Source: Brachypodius melanocephalos
Lineage: Eukaryota > Chordata > Aves > Passeriformes > Pycnonotidae
Assembly (NCBI GenBank): GCA_013398615.1
Contig: VZSR01000520.1
Coordinates: forward strand, 36,454,872-36,518,871
Length of the DNA stretch: 64,000 bases
Reading direction: 5' to 3'
A program made the position numbers and the translations under genes. The notes below the pieces were generated by a model. The model did no database searches. It saw only the letters and a list, made by a program, of their open reading frames with translations, and was not told where the DNA came from. Of this stretch, positions 50,201 to 59,938 are shown piece after piece. The first letter of the stretch is position 1; the number at the start of each line of letters is the position of its first letter.

Positions 50201-51419
50201 GCACAGTTGCACTGAAAGCTGAGCTGATTTAATAGCTGACATTGCCAAACAGAAATCTTCCTGTTGTTTTCACCTGTGTGCCTTCCACCTCTCCTTGTAT
50301 AAACTCCATTCAGGATGCTCTAAGATGCCACATTGCACTAAACTGTGAGAGTACCAGACCAAAATTTCTTTGCTAAGTGTCCTTGTTTCAGCTGGGATAG
50401 AGTAAATTTTCTTCCCGGTAGCTAGTGGTGCTGTGTTTTGGATTCAGCATGAGAATAATGTGGACAACACAGGATGTTTTGGCTGCTGCTGAGCAGTGCT
50501 TATCCTAAGTCAAGGACTTTCCAGTTTCCTGTGCTCTGCCAATGAGAAGCTTCACAAGAAGCTGAGAGGGAGCACAGCCAGGCTAGCTGATCCAAACTGG
50601 CCAAAGGGATATTCCAAAGTGTCATTCCCAGGATGTAAAATGTGGGAGTTGGCTGGGAGGGGGGAGTTACTGCTGAAGGGTTGGGCTGGACATCAGTCAG
50701 TGAATGATGAGCTCTTGTCTTGTGCATCGCTTGTGGTTTGGGGATTTTTAACATGTGTGGTAATTAATCTCTTTACTTTTGTTATTATTGTATTTTACTT
50801 TATTGTAATTATTAAACTGTTCCTATTTCAACCCATGGGGTTTTTTTCCTTTTTCCAATTCTCCACTTCCCAGTGAGAGTGGATGGGCAGTGAGTGAATG
50901 AACTCTGCCCAGTAGGAAGTTACTGTCTGGGGTTAAACTGTGATCCCTGAGCTGGATGAGCTTAGCACAAGGTCTAAAAAATTGCTTAATACTGGAAAGC
51001 ATGATAAAACTAAAAGTTGGCACATCAGGAGGAAGGAGGGGTGTAGATTTTGTAGAGGATCTAATTCTTTTGGTGAAGATGAGCTAAAAAATGGCACAAC
51101 TCCATGTGATGATACTCTTGGAAAAGTTGAACTGTACAACATATTTTCTGGGAGAAGGTCAGTGCCCATAGCTGTAGATTCTCCTCTGTCCATGGCATAT
51201 TCCGTATCCCCACTTAAAGCTCAATGAATTATTTGAGTTAAACTATCCTTTTAAAACCTAAAATTATTTTCTTCTGATCTGTTTTTGTTATTTTATTTAA
51301 CACAAAGTGTGTCGTTTTGTTTTGTTTGAATTGCAGATGCAATTGCTACCAGAACCCAGAAGATGACCTCACCAAAACCCAAGAAAAGCACAGCAACCAG
51401 AAAGAGAGTCCAGAAGTAA
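24704..51419 (+). CDS. VRK1: VRK1, nuclear Ser/Thr kinase (12 coding exons, 412 aa)
   Basis: Vaccinia-related kinase 1. In vertebrates it phosphorylates BAF (BANF1), histones and p53, and acts in nuclear-envelope dynamics, chromatin condensation and cell-cycle progression. The span joins 24704-24857, 26288-26343, 30421-30490, 30883-30970, 32391-32499, 32641-32733, 33733-33865, 35073-35193, 36054-36112, 36972-37150, 41180-41273 and 51337-51419. All junctions are GT-AG and in phase. The product has 412 residues (human 396). Visible motifs are a glycine loop GQGGFG 42-47, Lys69 (human Lys71), HGDIKAAN 173-180 with catalytic Asp175 and Lys177 (human Asp177/Lys179), the VRK-typical DYG 195-197, and a basic tail (KRRK 355-358, KKKR 378-381). 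It closely matches recalled human VRK1 through the kinase core and diverges in the tail. No frameshift or missing key residue was seen. Confidence 0.97.
26288..26343 (+). CDS. VRK1: VRK1 coding exon 2 (catalytic Lys69)
   Basis: Fifty-six bases encode ADVNSSKSVGSDAPYVAKV (52-70). The VAKV motif supplies the ATP-binding lysine (human VVKV, Lys71). Acceptor TTAACAG, donor GTG|GTAAGA, phase 1 in and 0 out. Confidence 0.95.
29225..29277. repeat. (TTTTG)n simple repeat after a poly-T run
   Basis: Fifteen T followed by about seven TTTTG units, ending TTTTTTG. On the minus strand this is an (AAAAC)n-type tail that would lie 3' of the GC-richer segment at 29278-29470. Confidence 0.9.
30421..30490 (+). 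CDS. VRK1: VRK1 coding exon 3
   Basis: Encodes EPSQNGPLFTELKFYMRAAK and the start of the PDE/I junction (71-93 plus one base). The glutamate in FTELKFY is in the helix-C position that pairs with the catalytic lysine. The acceptor is CTTAAAG, with a modest pyrimidine tract, and the donor is AAA|GTAAGC. Confidence 0.95.
30883..30970 (+). CDS. VRK1: VRK1 coding exon 4
   Basis: Encodes residues of the form IQKWTKSHKLKYLGVPRYWG then SGLHERNGN, ending on AG of a split Ser codon (phase 2 out). The KYLGVP-YWGSG block is characteristic of VRK family kinases. Acceptor TTTTCAG, donor ACAG|GTGAAT. Confidence 0.95.
32391..32499 (+). CDS. VRK1: VRK1 coding exon 5
   Basis: Encodes YRFMIMDRFGRDLQKIFEEN followed by AKQFSHKTVLQLGLRI, ending at residue 159. 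This covers the hinge (MIMDRFG) and helices D and E. Acceptor AATTTAG, donor ATA|GTAAGT, phase 2 in and 0 out. Confidence 0.95.
32641..32733 (+). CDS. VRK1: VRK1 coding exon 6 (catalytic loop)
   Basis: Thirty-one in-frame codons (160-190): LDILEYVHEHEYVHGDIKAA then NLLLSYKNPNQ. HGDIKAAN contains the catalytic Asp175, Lys177 and metal-binding Asn180; human has KASN here. Acceptor TGTTAG, donor CAG|GTATTT. The phase-0 symmetric exon could be skipped in frame, but skipping would destroy activity. Confidence 0.95.
33733..33865 (+). CDS. VRK1: VRK1 coding exon 7 (DYG motif)
   Basis: Residues 191-234 plus one base: VYLVDYGLAYRYCPEGVHKA, then YKEDPKRCHDGTIEYTSIDA and HKGV. DYG 195-197 replaces the usual DFG, as is normal for VRK1. 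Acceptor TACCAG, donor GTGG|GTAAGG, phase 0 in and 1 out. Confidence 0.95.
35073..35193 (+). CDS. VRK1: VRK1 coding exon 8
   Basis: Encodes APSRRGDLEILGYCMIHWLS followed by GHLPWEDNLKDPNFVRDSKI, part of the kinase C-lobe. SRRGDLE and the LPWE motif are VRK/CK1-type landmarks. The acceptor TATTTAG follows a GT/AT-rich tract; donor CAG|GTGAAA, phase 1 in and 2 out. Confidence 0.95.
36054..36112 (+). CDS. VRK1: VRK1 coding exon 9
   Basis: A short exon encoding (R)CRDNISILMDKCFPGKNKP, the counterpart of human RYRENIASLMDKCFPEKNKP, in the late C-lobe. Acceptor TTTTTCAG, donor CCAG|GTAAGA, phase 2 in and 1 out. Confidence 0.94.
36972..37150 (+). CDS. VRK1: VRK1 coding exon 10 (end of kinase core)
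   Basis: Encodes DEIAKYMEKVKLLSYEEKPV, then YQYFREILLQGLKAIGQKDD and GVLDFGLAENGDFQRNPVQK, ending at residue 354 in phase 0. Human VRK1 has GEIAKYMETVKLLDYTEKP here. The donor AAG|GTTTTA is the weakest in the gene and is followed in frame by GTT TTA CTC TAA, so failure to splice would add three residues and stop (see findings). Confidence 0.94.
37151..41179 (+). other. VRK1: VRK1 intron 11
   Basis: About 4 kb, AT-rich, with no nested gene recognised. It holds an early in-frame stop (37160-37162), an AATAAA at 37321-37326, poly-A runs near 40319 and 40590, and a duplicated AT-rich block at 40990-41095 shortly before the next exon. Confidence 0.6.
40990..41095. repeat. AT-rich repeat with a duplicated 25-base unit
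   Basis: A TATA-rich microsatellite within which a unit reading about 'atataatacaaaataaggaa' occurs twice, near 41009-41031 and 41073-41095, roughly 64 bases apart. It ends about 85 bases before the exon 11 acceptor. Confidence 0.8.
41180..41273 (+). CDS. VRK1: VRK1 coding exon 11 (basic tail)
   Basis: Encodes KRRKAAAAAGESTEVEMEDT then GSPKKKRAATS (355-385), phase 0 in and 1 out. The KRRK and KKKR clusters match the role of the human KKRKK nuclear-targeting segment. An acidic stretch and an SP site lie between them. Acceptor TTTTTTCAG, donor TCTA|GTAAGT. A retroviral LTR begins only about 34 bases after the donor. Confidence 0.93.
41307..42140 (-). mobile_element. LTR-retrotransposon remnant, avian ERV-L-like
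   Basis: About 830 bases of higher-GC sequence with landmarks I recall from a common bird ERV-L-type LTR: 'gggcaaaccacactcagctt' then 'ggggaaaataaat', a CT-rich middle, 'ccacttccacctctgacttt' then 'ggtgttctgtctgc', 'agtggtgccacaaacaaatt', and an end 'cttaccaaaacccagccaca'. Read on the minus strand it has the expected LTR layout. An 18-A run (about 41720-41737) interrupts it. The copy is shortened and diverged. Family assignment is from memory and a repeat-library match would be decisive. Confidence 0.6.
44537..45181 (-). other. Unrecognised 214-codon open frame
   Basis: A minus-strand frame starting at an ATG near 45181 and open to 44537, in AT-rich intron DNA where stops should be frequent. 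The translation has a hydrophobic stretch (SSFISLYILLLYM) and a lysine-rich end, but no motif I recognise. No promoter, polyadenylation signal or splice partner is obvious. It may be a chance frame or a decayed retrocopy. Confidence 0.15.
47426..47449. repeat. Poly-T tract (24 T)
   Basis: Twenty-four consecutive T residues, followed after 16 bases by TTCTTGTAG (AG at 47475-47476). It is therefore a very strong pyrimidine tract ahead of a usable splice acceptor on the + strand. Confidence 0.9.
47651..47685. repeat. 15-bp inverted repeat (hairpin), 5-base loop
   Basis: AGAGGACTCTTCCTT (47651-47665) and AAGGAAGAGTCTTCT (47671-47685) flank the loop AAAAC. Eleven inner pairs are perfect, followed by one G-T wobble and three more pairs. 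A second, shorter hairpin (AGAAGA/TCTTCT) follows directly. Confidence 0.85.
47975..48164 (+). other. Candidate alternative VRK1 exon
   Basis: Bounded by an acceptor with a good pyrimidine tract (TTTATTGTTTCCTTTTTC...GATTGTAG|AAC) and a good donor (CACAG|GTATGT). The 190 bases are open in phase 0 and leave in phase 1, exactly as VRK1 coding exon 11 does. The translation (NPFKGQLKEKGLESHLAKWL, ..., VLNLAALDTT) looks protein-like but is not one I recognise. It could be a mutually exclusive tail exon, part of an unknown nested gene, or a chance frame. Confidence 0.25.
50378..50942 (+). mobile_element. Solo LTR, avian ERV-L-like
   Basis: Begins TGTCCTTGTTTCAGCTGGG, continues with 'tagctagtggtgctgtgttt', 'ggctgctgctgagcagtgct', 'ctctgccaatgagaagcttc' and 'gctgatccaaactggccaaa', and ends near 'ctgtctggggttaaactgtg'. 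I recognise this from memory as a widespread LTR of bird ERV-L elements. No internal retroviral region adjoins it, so it is a solo LTR. The usual terminal CA is not clear and no 5-bp target duplication was found, consistent with an old or recombined copy. Confidence 0.75.
50937..51227 (+). other. Unrecognised open frame downstream of the LTR
   Basis: A 95-codon open frame with no ATG at its start (first codon in the LTR end, preceded by an in-frame TAA at 50934-50936). The translation (ELDELSTRSKKLLNTGKHDK, ..., DSPLSMAYSVSPLKAQ) is lysine-rich, with a CRFC pair, and ends in TGA about 110 bases before the last VRK1 acceptor. It looks more protein-like than its surroundings but matches nothing I know. 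It may be an old exon whose 5' part was disrupted by the LTR. Confidence 0.2.
51337..51419 (+). CDS. VRK1: VRK1 last coding exon
   Basis: Encodes (N)AIATRTQKMTSPKPKKSTAT then RKRVQK and TAA (386-412). The final RKRVQK is identical to the human end, which confirms the exon. Acceptor GAATTGCAG, phase 1 in. The lysine/arginine content extends the basic tail. Confidence 0.95.
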
Positions 51420-51595
51420 ATAATATATGGAGCAACAAATTAAGTTGCTCTGAGGCTCATTTCTGGATTTTTTTTTTTCCTGTAGCACTGGAATAATTTT
51501 CTTTCCTTTTTAAATGATGAATCCTGTAAAAACATGGACTGCTGTTTGTACCTGTTTTTGAAGAATAAATGTTTTATTAAAATATTTGCATAATT
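51420..51595 (+). other. VRK1: VRK1 3' UTR and polyadenylation signal
   Basis: A short 3' UTR with a canonical AATAAA at 51564-51569, followed by TGTTTT-rich sequence. Cleavage probably falls near 51580-51595; the end given is an estimate. Confidence 0.8.
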
Positions 51596-52039
51596 TATGT
51601 ATACTTAAATACTAATGCAAAATTTTGCCAACTTTTGAAGTGGGGCTGGATTTTTATTCTTTATATACATGAATTCATGTCTTAAAGGCAAACTAAAGAG
51701 AGTGCTTTTTTCCTGCTTTGTAATGTAGAGATAAAGCCTTATTTAATAGTTTCATTAAGGATGCTGTATAAGAAACAGCAGTGTTGCATCTGATTTCTCA
51801 GTTTTGAGTAAAGTCATATTGGTGATCACTTAAATGCACACAGAGATGAAGTCTGAAAAAACGGAAATAGCTTTTAATTATGTTTCAAGTGTTTGAATTA
51901 AAAACAGAACATAAGGCAAAAATCATGTCCTTCCATTCTAGTTTGTATAAAATACATTTAAACAATTCTTTGGTAGACAGGTACTGAATTTTAGCCATTT
52001 TTTGCATAGTATTTGTATCACTTTTCCTATTATTCACAG

Positions 52040-52185
52040 TTTCTCTGGGAAGAAAGAGACCAGAATTTCAAATGAAGAGCCCAGGGCAAAGAAAAGAGCC
52101 AACCAAAAACCAAGGCCTATTCTTAACCAGTTCCTCAGGTTTTCTTTTTATATTAGTGAAAAGACTAGAATATAATTGTGAGTAA
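52040..52185 (+). other. Candidate alternative last exon of VRK1
   Basis: Acceptor TTTTCCTATTATTCACAG (AG at 52038-52039) precedes a frame open in phase 1, the phase leaving VRK1 coding exon 11. It would encode SLGRKRPEFQMKSPGQRKEP then TKNQG and about 23 more residues to TAA at 52183-52185. AATAAA signals lie downstream near 52550 and 52624. The basic character mimics the normal tail. A second frame (phase 2) is also open, which weakens the case. Confidence 0.25.
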
Positions 52186-53219
52186 CTTTGTGCAGGATCT
52201 AGTTCCAGTGAAATATTATCTCACATCTGCTTCTCATAGCAATAATGGTTTACCTTTGAGGAGCATGGAATCTTCCAAATCCTTTTGCAAAAGTACTTCC
52301 GTGATTAGCTTTGAGTCCTCTCTTCAGAGTTGTAAGTCAAAAAATAGTGTTGAATTCCAGTGTGAAACATTGCTACTTTTTGTATATCTACTGCAACATA
52401 CACATAATAAGGCATGAACCTCATTCTTATCAGGGCAGCTGAAAGTTTAGCAAACCAAAAGGAGTCCATATGAGCCAGTGAGAGTGTATTCCTATGGATG
52501 TCCAGCTTGCTTGATTGTATAATGTCTGAGTAGCAACTCATGAGCTTAAATAAATGTAGCATGAAATGCTGAATGAATGAATGATGAGGTTATGTTTTGT
52601 AACAAGGGAATCCGTTGTTTTGAAATAAAACTAGAATACCATATTCAAGAGGTGCTTTCTCATTTCTGTTGACTGTTATGATTGTTTTCCTGAGTATTAG
52701 CAAAGTGTGGCTGACAACATTAAGCGTAGCATGCTCTTCATTTCAGATGTAAAAATAGGATTGCTAAAGCCTCTCTCAAGTTTAAAACTCCTCAAATCAA
52801 ACTATCATTTTAATGATTTCATTTAATCATTTTGTTCAGAAAGTATGTTACAGTGTTCTGAATAGCTATTGTCAGGAAGGCATACTGTATTCTCTTCCTT
52901 CTCACATACTCAAAGTTAATGTCATTCTTTTGTACTTCAGTTGTTTGACATTTTATTTTTTTAGTAACTTATTTACCAGTCAACTTCCTTTGATTACTTC
53001 CCAAGTTTTTAAGCAGCGTATTTTCTTTTGACATGACCAAAAGCCAAATGGAACAAACAGCAATTTCCATATATTTGAAAAGAATGTTTTGAGGTGTGAA
53101 TTTCATAAGCAACACTTACCTCCTCCCACCCCAAAAATGTCCTGGAAAAAGATGTCCTGGCAAGTGTTCTGTGAAGAGAAAGGGTGCTTTTTATTCAAGG
53201 TGAATGCTGTTTCAGGGCT

Positions 53220-53460
53220 TGTCTCTGCTCACAAGGCGCTAAACCCCAGGCTCCAGCTCGGCGTAACTGCAGCAACGTTTAAAACATGGGCCGGCCAGGA
53301 GGAGCAGAGGGGCAGGCTGTGATCATCCCTGCAGCGCTACCGTATGGATCCCATACAGTGCGTGCTTGCACACACGTGTTCTCTCTGCTTTGCAGAGCGC
53401 TGATGGGGAAATACAGCACTGCCAGAGAGGCGGAGGGTGCAGTCGGATTTTGTTGACATC
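53220..53460. promoter_or_regulatory. GC-rich patch, possible regulatory element
   Basis: A short block with several CG dinucleotides and higher GC than its flanks, including GGCCGGCC near 53290 and a TGCAGCGCTACCGTATGGAT segment near 53330. It is reminiscent of an enhancer or minor promoter. There is no accompanying ORF and no factor site I can assign firmly. Confidence 0.25.
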
Positions 53461-56400
53461 CCCGTTTGAAAGTAAAGCCCCTAACACAAAAGAAGCAAGC
53501 TGCCTTTAGACTGCATTTACTGCTCTTGATGACTCCAGTTGTGTGTAAATATTAGAAAACAGCAGGATCCTGCATTCCAAGAATCACTTGAGCAGTGCCA
53601 TGAAGACAAGTGTCCTTACTAGTATTGTAGTCATACTCCCAAGCTCTCCTGCTGTTTCTAATCTGTGCGTGCAGCCGTGAAAAAACTGGACTGACATTTA
53701 CAGGCACAGCAGGGAGACACTTGAGTAGGGAATGTTAAAGACTCCGCTACCTATGTTTCAAAGTGGCCACCACACAAGATAAATCTTCACAGGAGAACGA
53801 GTCAGCACTTCAGCTGATGGTGTAATGAGGATATTGATAATGAAGCACAGAATGCTTCTTTTAGTGCTTGAACATTTTGCAGACAGATTGTTTATATTTT
53901 CCCCTAATCTGAAATATCTGGAGTGACAGTCAAATTCAGGATGGATATAACATATTTTTTAGATGGTGTTGGTTTGATAATTTTTGCAGGATTATTTTTC
54001 AATAAGTTAATATAAAATAATAATTCCCAATATTTGCTGCAGCTAGCATTAAGAATGGGGTCAGTTGCTTTCCTGAGTAGTTTGACAGACTTTTCTCACT
54101 GTTTTGTCCCAGTGAGCTGCCAGATTTGGGATGCCATAATACCAGTAATGCAATTAGGTTTTCTACACGTTGTCTGGTTGACTTCTCAGTTAAGAGTTTC
54201 TTTCCCTTTGGGAATAAGACTAGACAGACTGTCATTTGCTATTACTAATTCTGCTTAGCATTATCACTGGAGCTTTTTTGTAATTAGCTATCTTAGTTGG
54301 CTCTTAAATTTTAATAGCCAATTGAAGCTACATTTTAGCCAAGTTCCATATCTAAATTGCGTTCAGTCCATTAACAAAGTTGGTTAAAAGGCTATTAAAA
54401 CAAAAGCCAATATATGGTGGTTAGCACTTACATCTTTGCAGCAGTACTAGTACCAGCCTCCAATGAATATTCTGAAGAAATGGCACTTCCTTCTAGAAAG
54501 GAAGTGCACGAAGAATGACCAAAGTTTGTTTTGGGAACAAAGGCTGAATATGCAGAATACTTGTAGATAAAGTAAATAAATTGAAGTGTGTCTTTTCTGG
54601 AAGAAGGTGGGAAACATGACGAGGGAGATGTAGAAGGGGACAATTAATTGTTCTGCTCAGATTTGACAGGTTCTGGAAAAGCCAAAGAATTGAAGTGATG
54701 TTTTTCTCAATTTCAGCTGATCAAAATTATTAGCAAAACCATCTGAAGCACCTTCTGGTGGAATTGTCATCTTGCTGAGTTTAGTTTGTAAAACATCCTG
54801 CCAGACATTAAAAAAACTGTAAGCATGCCAGCACATAGGCTCAGAGCACCACTTCTCTAATTGATAGACCCTATAATTTTCTTTTTTTACAGAAGACCAT
54901 GGCTGGATACCTCAGCTTCTCATGTAATTTAGTGTAGCATTAGTCTGAATTTTTTTATCGCTAGTAGCATTTGTTTAAATTAGCTTTTTCTCCTCTTTTC
55001 TTTCTTAAGGTGCAGACAGGAGATTAACTGCCTTTGGTTCATCCTAATGACTAATAATACCTTTCTCAGACGTTTCTGCTTGAAAAAAAAAACAAACCAA
55101 AAAACTTTACTTTTGGGAAGACATCAGATATTAATTCTGCTACGGCTTTAACAAAGAGTCTACCAGTTGCTGATGAGCTGTTTCAAGGATGGTTTGCAGT
55201 GTCCTGTATAGGTGATGATAGGTGTCAGTAGCTTCATTGTAGGAGGTGTGAGGCAGACTCCAGATTGTGTCTTAATAATCAGTACGTATCTGCTTTTACC
55301 AGTATATGCAGTGGGACATCTAAATTAAGAGTTTCCATAGTGTACCAGTTCTGTTGTAAAACAGAACACAGAGCTGGTGCTCTTTGAACACGAGTCAGAT
55401 CCTGTTGCCTATAGTGACGCTGCAACATACTAACTGACTGGAAAAGCTCTGTGGGAGTAAATACCAATTCCTTTACCTTTACCATGTTGTTTTGGGAGTG
55501 GTGGGCTCTTCACAATGATGAGGTACTCAAAGGGAGAAGGAATCTGTTCTTTGTGAGAAGTGATTTTCATTATGTCCTTTCTCAAAGGCAGAGAGAAAGC
55601 AGATGTGGTGGGATCAACTTTTTTGAAAAGTCCTAGAGTCCTAGTTAGGATCTCAGATGGCTTTTTGCAAATGCATGCTAACTCATAGGCATTTCAGTTC
55701 TCTTCACTGATGTTGTCAAGATTCAGCAGCTGAAGATTTAGAAAGTTGATTCCATGAATTTGATGCTTCATTTAAGTCCTTTATCTCTGTGAATGGTACT
55801 TCTATAGCACTAGTTTGAGGTTTAGAAAAAATGCAACAGCTCTAACTGGCTGCTACAATTCAACTACTTTTTTCTACATGGATGTGCCATGTTTTTAAAT
55901 GTGAAATCACCAACAGTATTGCACTTGTACTTCTTTCTGGAATATGTTTCATCCTATCCTACCAAAACCTGTCTTCTTCCACACTAGTGCATATCCTGCC
56001 CATGTAATCTTCCATGCCAGATTTTAATGCTCTTGCATTTAGTTCTGCATACAAATATCTGAAATTGTCAAATGGCCCTCAAGTTTCACAGCTTCCTAAG
56101 CTCCTATGAGTGAAGCTTTTTCTTTCCCATTGAGAGTGCTGGAACAAGTCAAAATTGAGGTTTTGCATTTTCTCAGGAGTACCCCAAAGATTAAGAGGGT
56201 TGTGGAGGAACTGTCATTTGGTAGGAGAAAGGTTGGCTCCCATGTTTCTATCCCTTGTCTTGGAAGGTCAGCTTTCCAACCCTGCAGACCATAACTGCTG
56301 TGATGGGCTTTCATAAGTATACTCAAAAGAAAACAGATGAGAACACAGTGAGACAGCTGTGAAGTATAGTAAAAGTGAAAAGAAAATATACATTTTTATG

Positions 56401-58727
56401 AACTTTCCTGAACTAATTCCTTTTGCCAGACCGCTCCAGACAGGAAGAAGCTGGCACAGTGGGGATCTGCATCTGCAGCTTCTGAGAGAAGAAAAATTCT
56501 TCCTTGGCAAATGGAGCTATAAACCCAGAAAATGAAGGATTAATATGTTCATTTATACAGAAGCAGTGAGAACACAATAACATGAAATACAACCAAGGAA
56601 GATGCATTTAAAAGACAAAAGAGCCCTGGAAGGGATGGTACTTAGCTTTGTTCAGAATGCAAACTCTAACATGCAGTTCTGGGAATTGGTGAATTGCACA
56701 GCTTAATGTTAAAAGAAATTACTTCATACCACAAGAAATACACGATCTGTGCCTTGAAAACCTGAAGGTACTTTCCTTTCTCTTTCTGCCAGGAGAGGAG
56801 TGGAACACTGGATCTACTTGAAAGTAAGTAACCCTCCAGCTAATTTTGTCTATCTGCTGCTAAACCTGAAGAGAAATAATAAATTTAATTCCTTTCTGAA
56901 AAGAGATATATCTATAAAAAATAATAATGCCTTTATTCTTACATTCTCACTAATCTCTCATTGTGGAGCTGTTTCCTTTGGATTGGTGAGGGTAGATCTG
57001 CAGTAGCAAATATGCAGTCCCTGACTCACATCTAACAATACTTGGTGATAGCCACAGCAAAAAGTATACAGCAAAGAGCACCGCATTTAGAAGACAATGT
57101 AGTGCTGAAAATACCTGAGTGTGGTGTAACAACTGGTTTCTTCTGTCACTGAAAGAGCTGATCATCAGTAATTTGTCAGCTTCAGGCTTTTTTAATCGGT
57201 GTGGTCAAATGTGGAAGGAGGCAGAATTTGAAATTCCTGTCTTATCCAGACCAGGTATCACCTGATAAAACTCTTTGGAGACTGACAACAGTTTTTGCCT
57301 TTATTATTCTCATATGTGAGATGGTTTATGTGTGGCAGTGAGTTGTGTCACTGATTGTTTGTTTCCCTTCCTCATGCAAAGCCCTCCTAAAAATAATTTT
57401 GAAATTTGTCATCCATTTCTGGTGAAAGAATTGCCCAAGATTTTCTCTAAATCTGACCAGAATACTTTTCTTTCAGTGCATGGAGACTGTTCTGTTTTGG
57501 GGGTAAATTCCAGTTGTTTATATTGAGAGCCTGACCTTTCAGATGTAGTAGCATCCAAAATACTTTTTGTAGCCAGTAAGGGCTGCAGGTAACCACTATC
57601 TCTGAAAATCAAGTTTATGTTCCTCTAAAAGTGTATCCTTTGCTGGCTAGGAAGATAATGATATTTTTTGCTGTCAAGCACGTGCTGAATTATCTTTAAA
57701 GGTTAGGGATAGGAGCAAAATTGCAAGAGAGACCCTAACAAGGAATGAGTAATTCAGAAGTGAAATTGCATGCTGCAAACCAGTAACTTGAGCTGAACCA
57801 CAGAGCTTGTGCTTGAACTTGACATTCCTTGATTAACTAAGGGTACTGTGTCCAAGGTAATGAGGAACTGGAGGAGTGAGAAAAAATGTATGTAAATGTG
57901 TATGTGTTTTTGCTGCTTTCTTCACAGGTTTTTTTCATAGTATCTGTTACAAGCTGTTTCAAGATGTGGTTGTCTTCTTACCCCTCTGTGTAATACCTGC
58001 TATAGTAGAATGTGAGAAGTTGAGTGCCTGTGATAAAATGAATTTCCTTTTATTAGTTATTTTGTTTATTTCATGGCAATATGCTTCTTCCTTCTGCCTT
58101 TCAAGGGAGTGTTTTGATTATTCAACAAATATTTTAGCTTTATTAGACTAATTATTTAGTCTCATTAGATTAATTATTAGCTTTAATGAAATTCATGTTG
58201 CCCTGAAGAGCACAGAAAATGAGGGGAGATATGGGAGACCTGAGGCACTGGCAGGCACTGGAGTAGGCCAGGGCACAACACTGTGCTTATAGGTGAGGAA
58301 ATGGGATGGCTGTTCTGGACAGGCTGTCTTGCCCAAGGCTGATGATCCAAGGTGGGGGCATTTCTTACAAGCGTGGCTGCCGTGCTGCTTCCTCTTCATC
58401 ACATCTGCCTGGTCAAAGCCAGACAGAGCCATCTGCCTTGGGTCTTTCTTTCATCTGTCTCTTTCGGTCCTGTGCATCTGATTTCTTCCCCATGTCAGCA
58501 CAGACAGTGCCATTTGCTGCACTGTTCTTATCAATCACTCTTGCAATGTTCAGAGCCCTGGGACCAGAAGTCTGACTCCTGCACAGGTACTAGGAGACCC
58601 ACTAGATCCCTTTGGGTCTCCTGAGTTTTGCAGCTTGGCAGGGGCTGTAATATTGCATGGAGCTTTTAAGGAGACACAAATAGTGCATGAGTTTCCTTTC
58701 TGTTCTTCCCTAAACTGTCTCCTTTTC

Positions 58728-58747
58728 TTTTTTTTTTTTTTTTTTTT
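58728..58747. repeat. Poly-T tract
   Basis: Twenty consecutive T residues in a T/C-rich context. No attached retroposed body was recognised. Confidence 0.85.
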
Positions 58748-59875
58748 CACTATAGCATCTCCTCAGATGTTTATAGGTTCTACAGATGTTGTTCTCTCCT
58801 TTCCATCCGTTTTCACTCTACTTCTCTTTCCTACTGAAAGATCTGACGACTCATCAGAGAAGCCTACACTTACTGTGTTTCCACATTATCATTTTGCCTT
58901 TGACAATCCTATTAGTTTTTCTGAAACCATCAGTCTGGGAATGAAATGTACCAAGGAAGCGATTTCTTCTAGAAAACAATTTTATTCAATTGTATGATGT
59001 TCAGCCACCAGAGTATTCCTTTACTTCATAGGCATGATAGTTTTCTGCGTTTATGGCTCATCTAGGTATGGCTTCTCAGGAGTGCTTGAGTTTCTTAATG
59101 TATTAATAGTCCCCAGGGGAGACACCCTACTTATCTCTTGAAGTCTCAAGTATCTAGATTGAAAGATGGACAAAGAATTTTGTAAGTCATATTGCATTCC
59201 ACTTGGAGTGTTTTTTCCCTGAGGAAACCTGCCTGAATGCATGGATAGTCCATACATGTCAGCAGCATAACAATGAAGTGTCCCACTAAAAATTGCAAGT
59301 TACATTTCTAACTGCAAGTCTTCTTCAGACAAGTGCCAGGGGATATTATGTGCCCAACAGCTGATCATTCTAGTAGAAGACCAGTCAAACAGAGGTCCAA
59401 ACCTCTGGTGGCAAAGAGAATGGCATAATTTTCTGTCTTCTGTCTGTTCAAAAAGTGGTACTTTAACTGGAATAGCATTAGTTAAATAAACATCCATAAT
59501 TTAAAAAAAAATAATGTCTACTAAGAGATTTCCATTCTTTTGTTTCCTTTGTTGCAACCTGAAGATGATATCTTTGTCTGAACTGGTAAATTTCAAACCC
59601 TGCCCCAGTAGCTGCATTCCAGTAATGGGCAAGAACACACCCGCTCTTGTATTACAAGCAGTGACATGTTTCTAGTGTATGATCTGCTGGCAAGTTATTT
59701 AAGCCATCAGCCCACAAAAGACTATCAAACTTGCATAACTACACACCTTAGAATTTGTGAGCACTGCCAGTTAACTATGCTTGTACAAGCTATGGTGCAG
59801 CTGTGGTCTGTTCTTCTCCTGGTGACATCCCAGTGTCTAAAGGAGACATTCACCAAGAGAAAGGGTAGGGAGCAT

Positions 59876-59938
59876 TGGATGGATGGATGGATGGATGGAT
59901 GGATGGATGGATGGATGGATGGATGGATGGATGGATGG
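59876..59938. repeat. (TGGA)n microsatellite
   Basis: About 15.75 perfect tetranucleotide units over 63 bases, likely polymorphic in length. The apparent WMDG-repeat peptide frame over it is an artefact. Confidence 0.97.

Larger units (their letters stand above)
41274..51336 (+). other. VRK1: VRK1 intron 12
   Basis: About 10 kb, the longest intron of the coding region. It contains two LTR-type elements, a long T tract, a strong hairpin, a candidate alternative exon and two unexplained ORFs, listed separately. The remaining parts (about 42.2-44.5, 45.2-47.2 and 48.2-50.3 kb) show nothing I can name. Confidence 0.6.
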
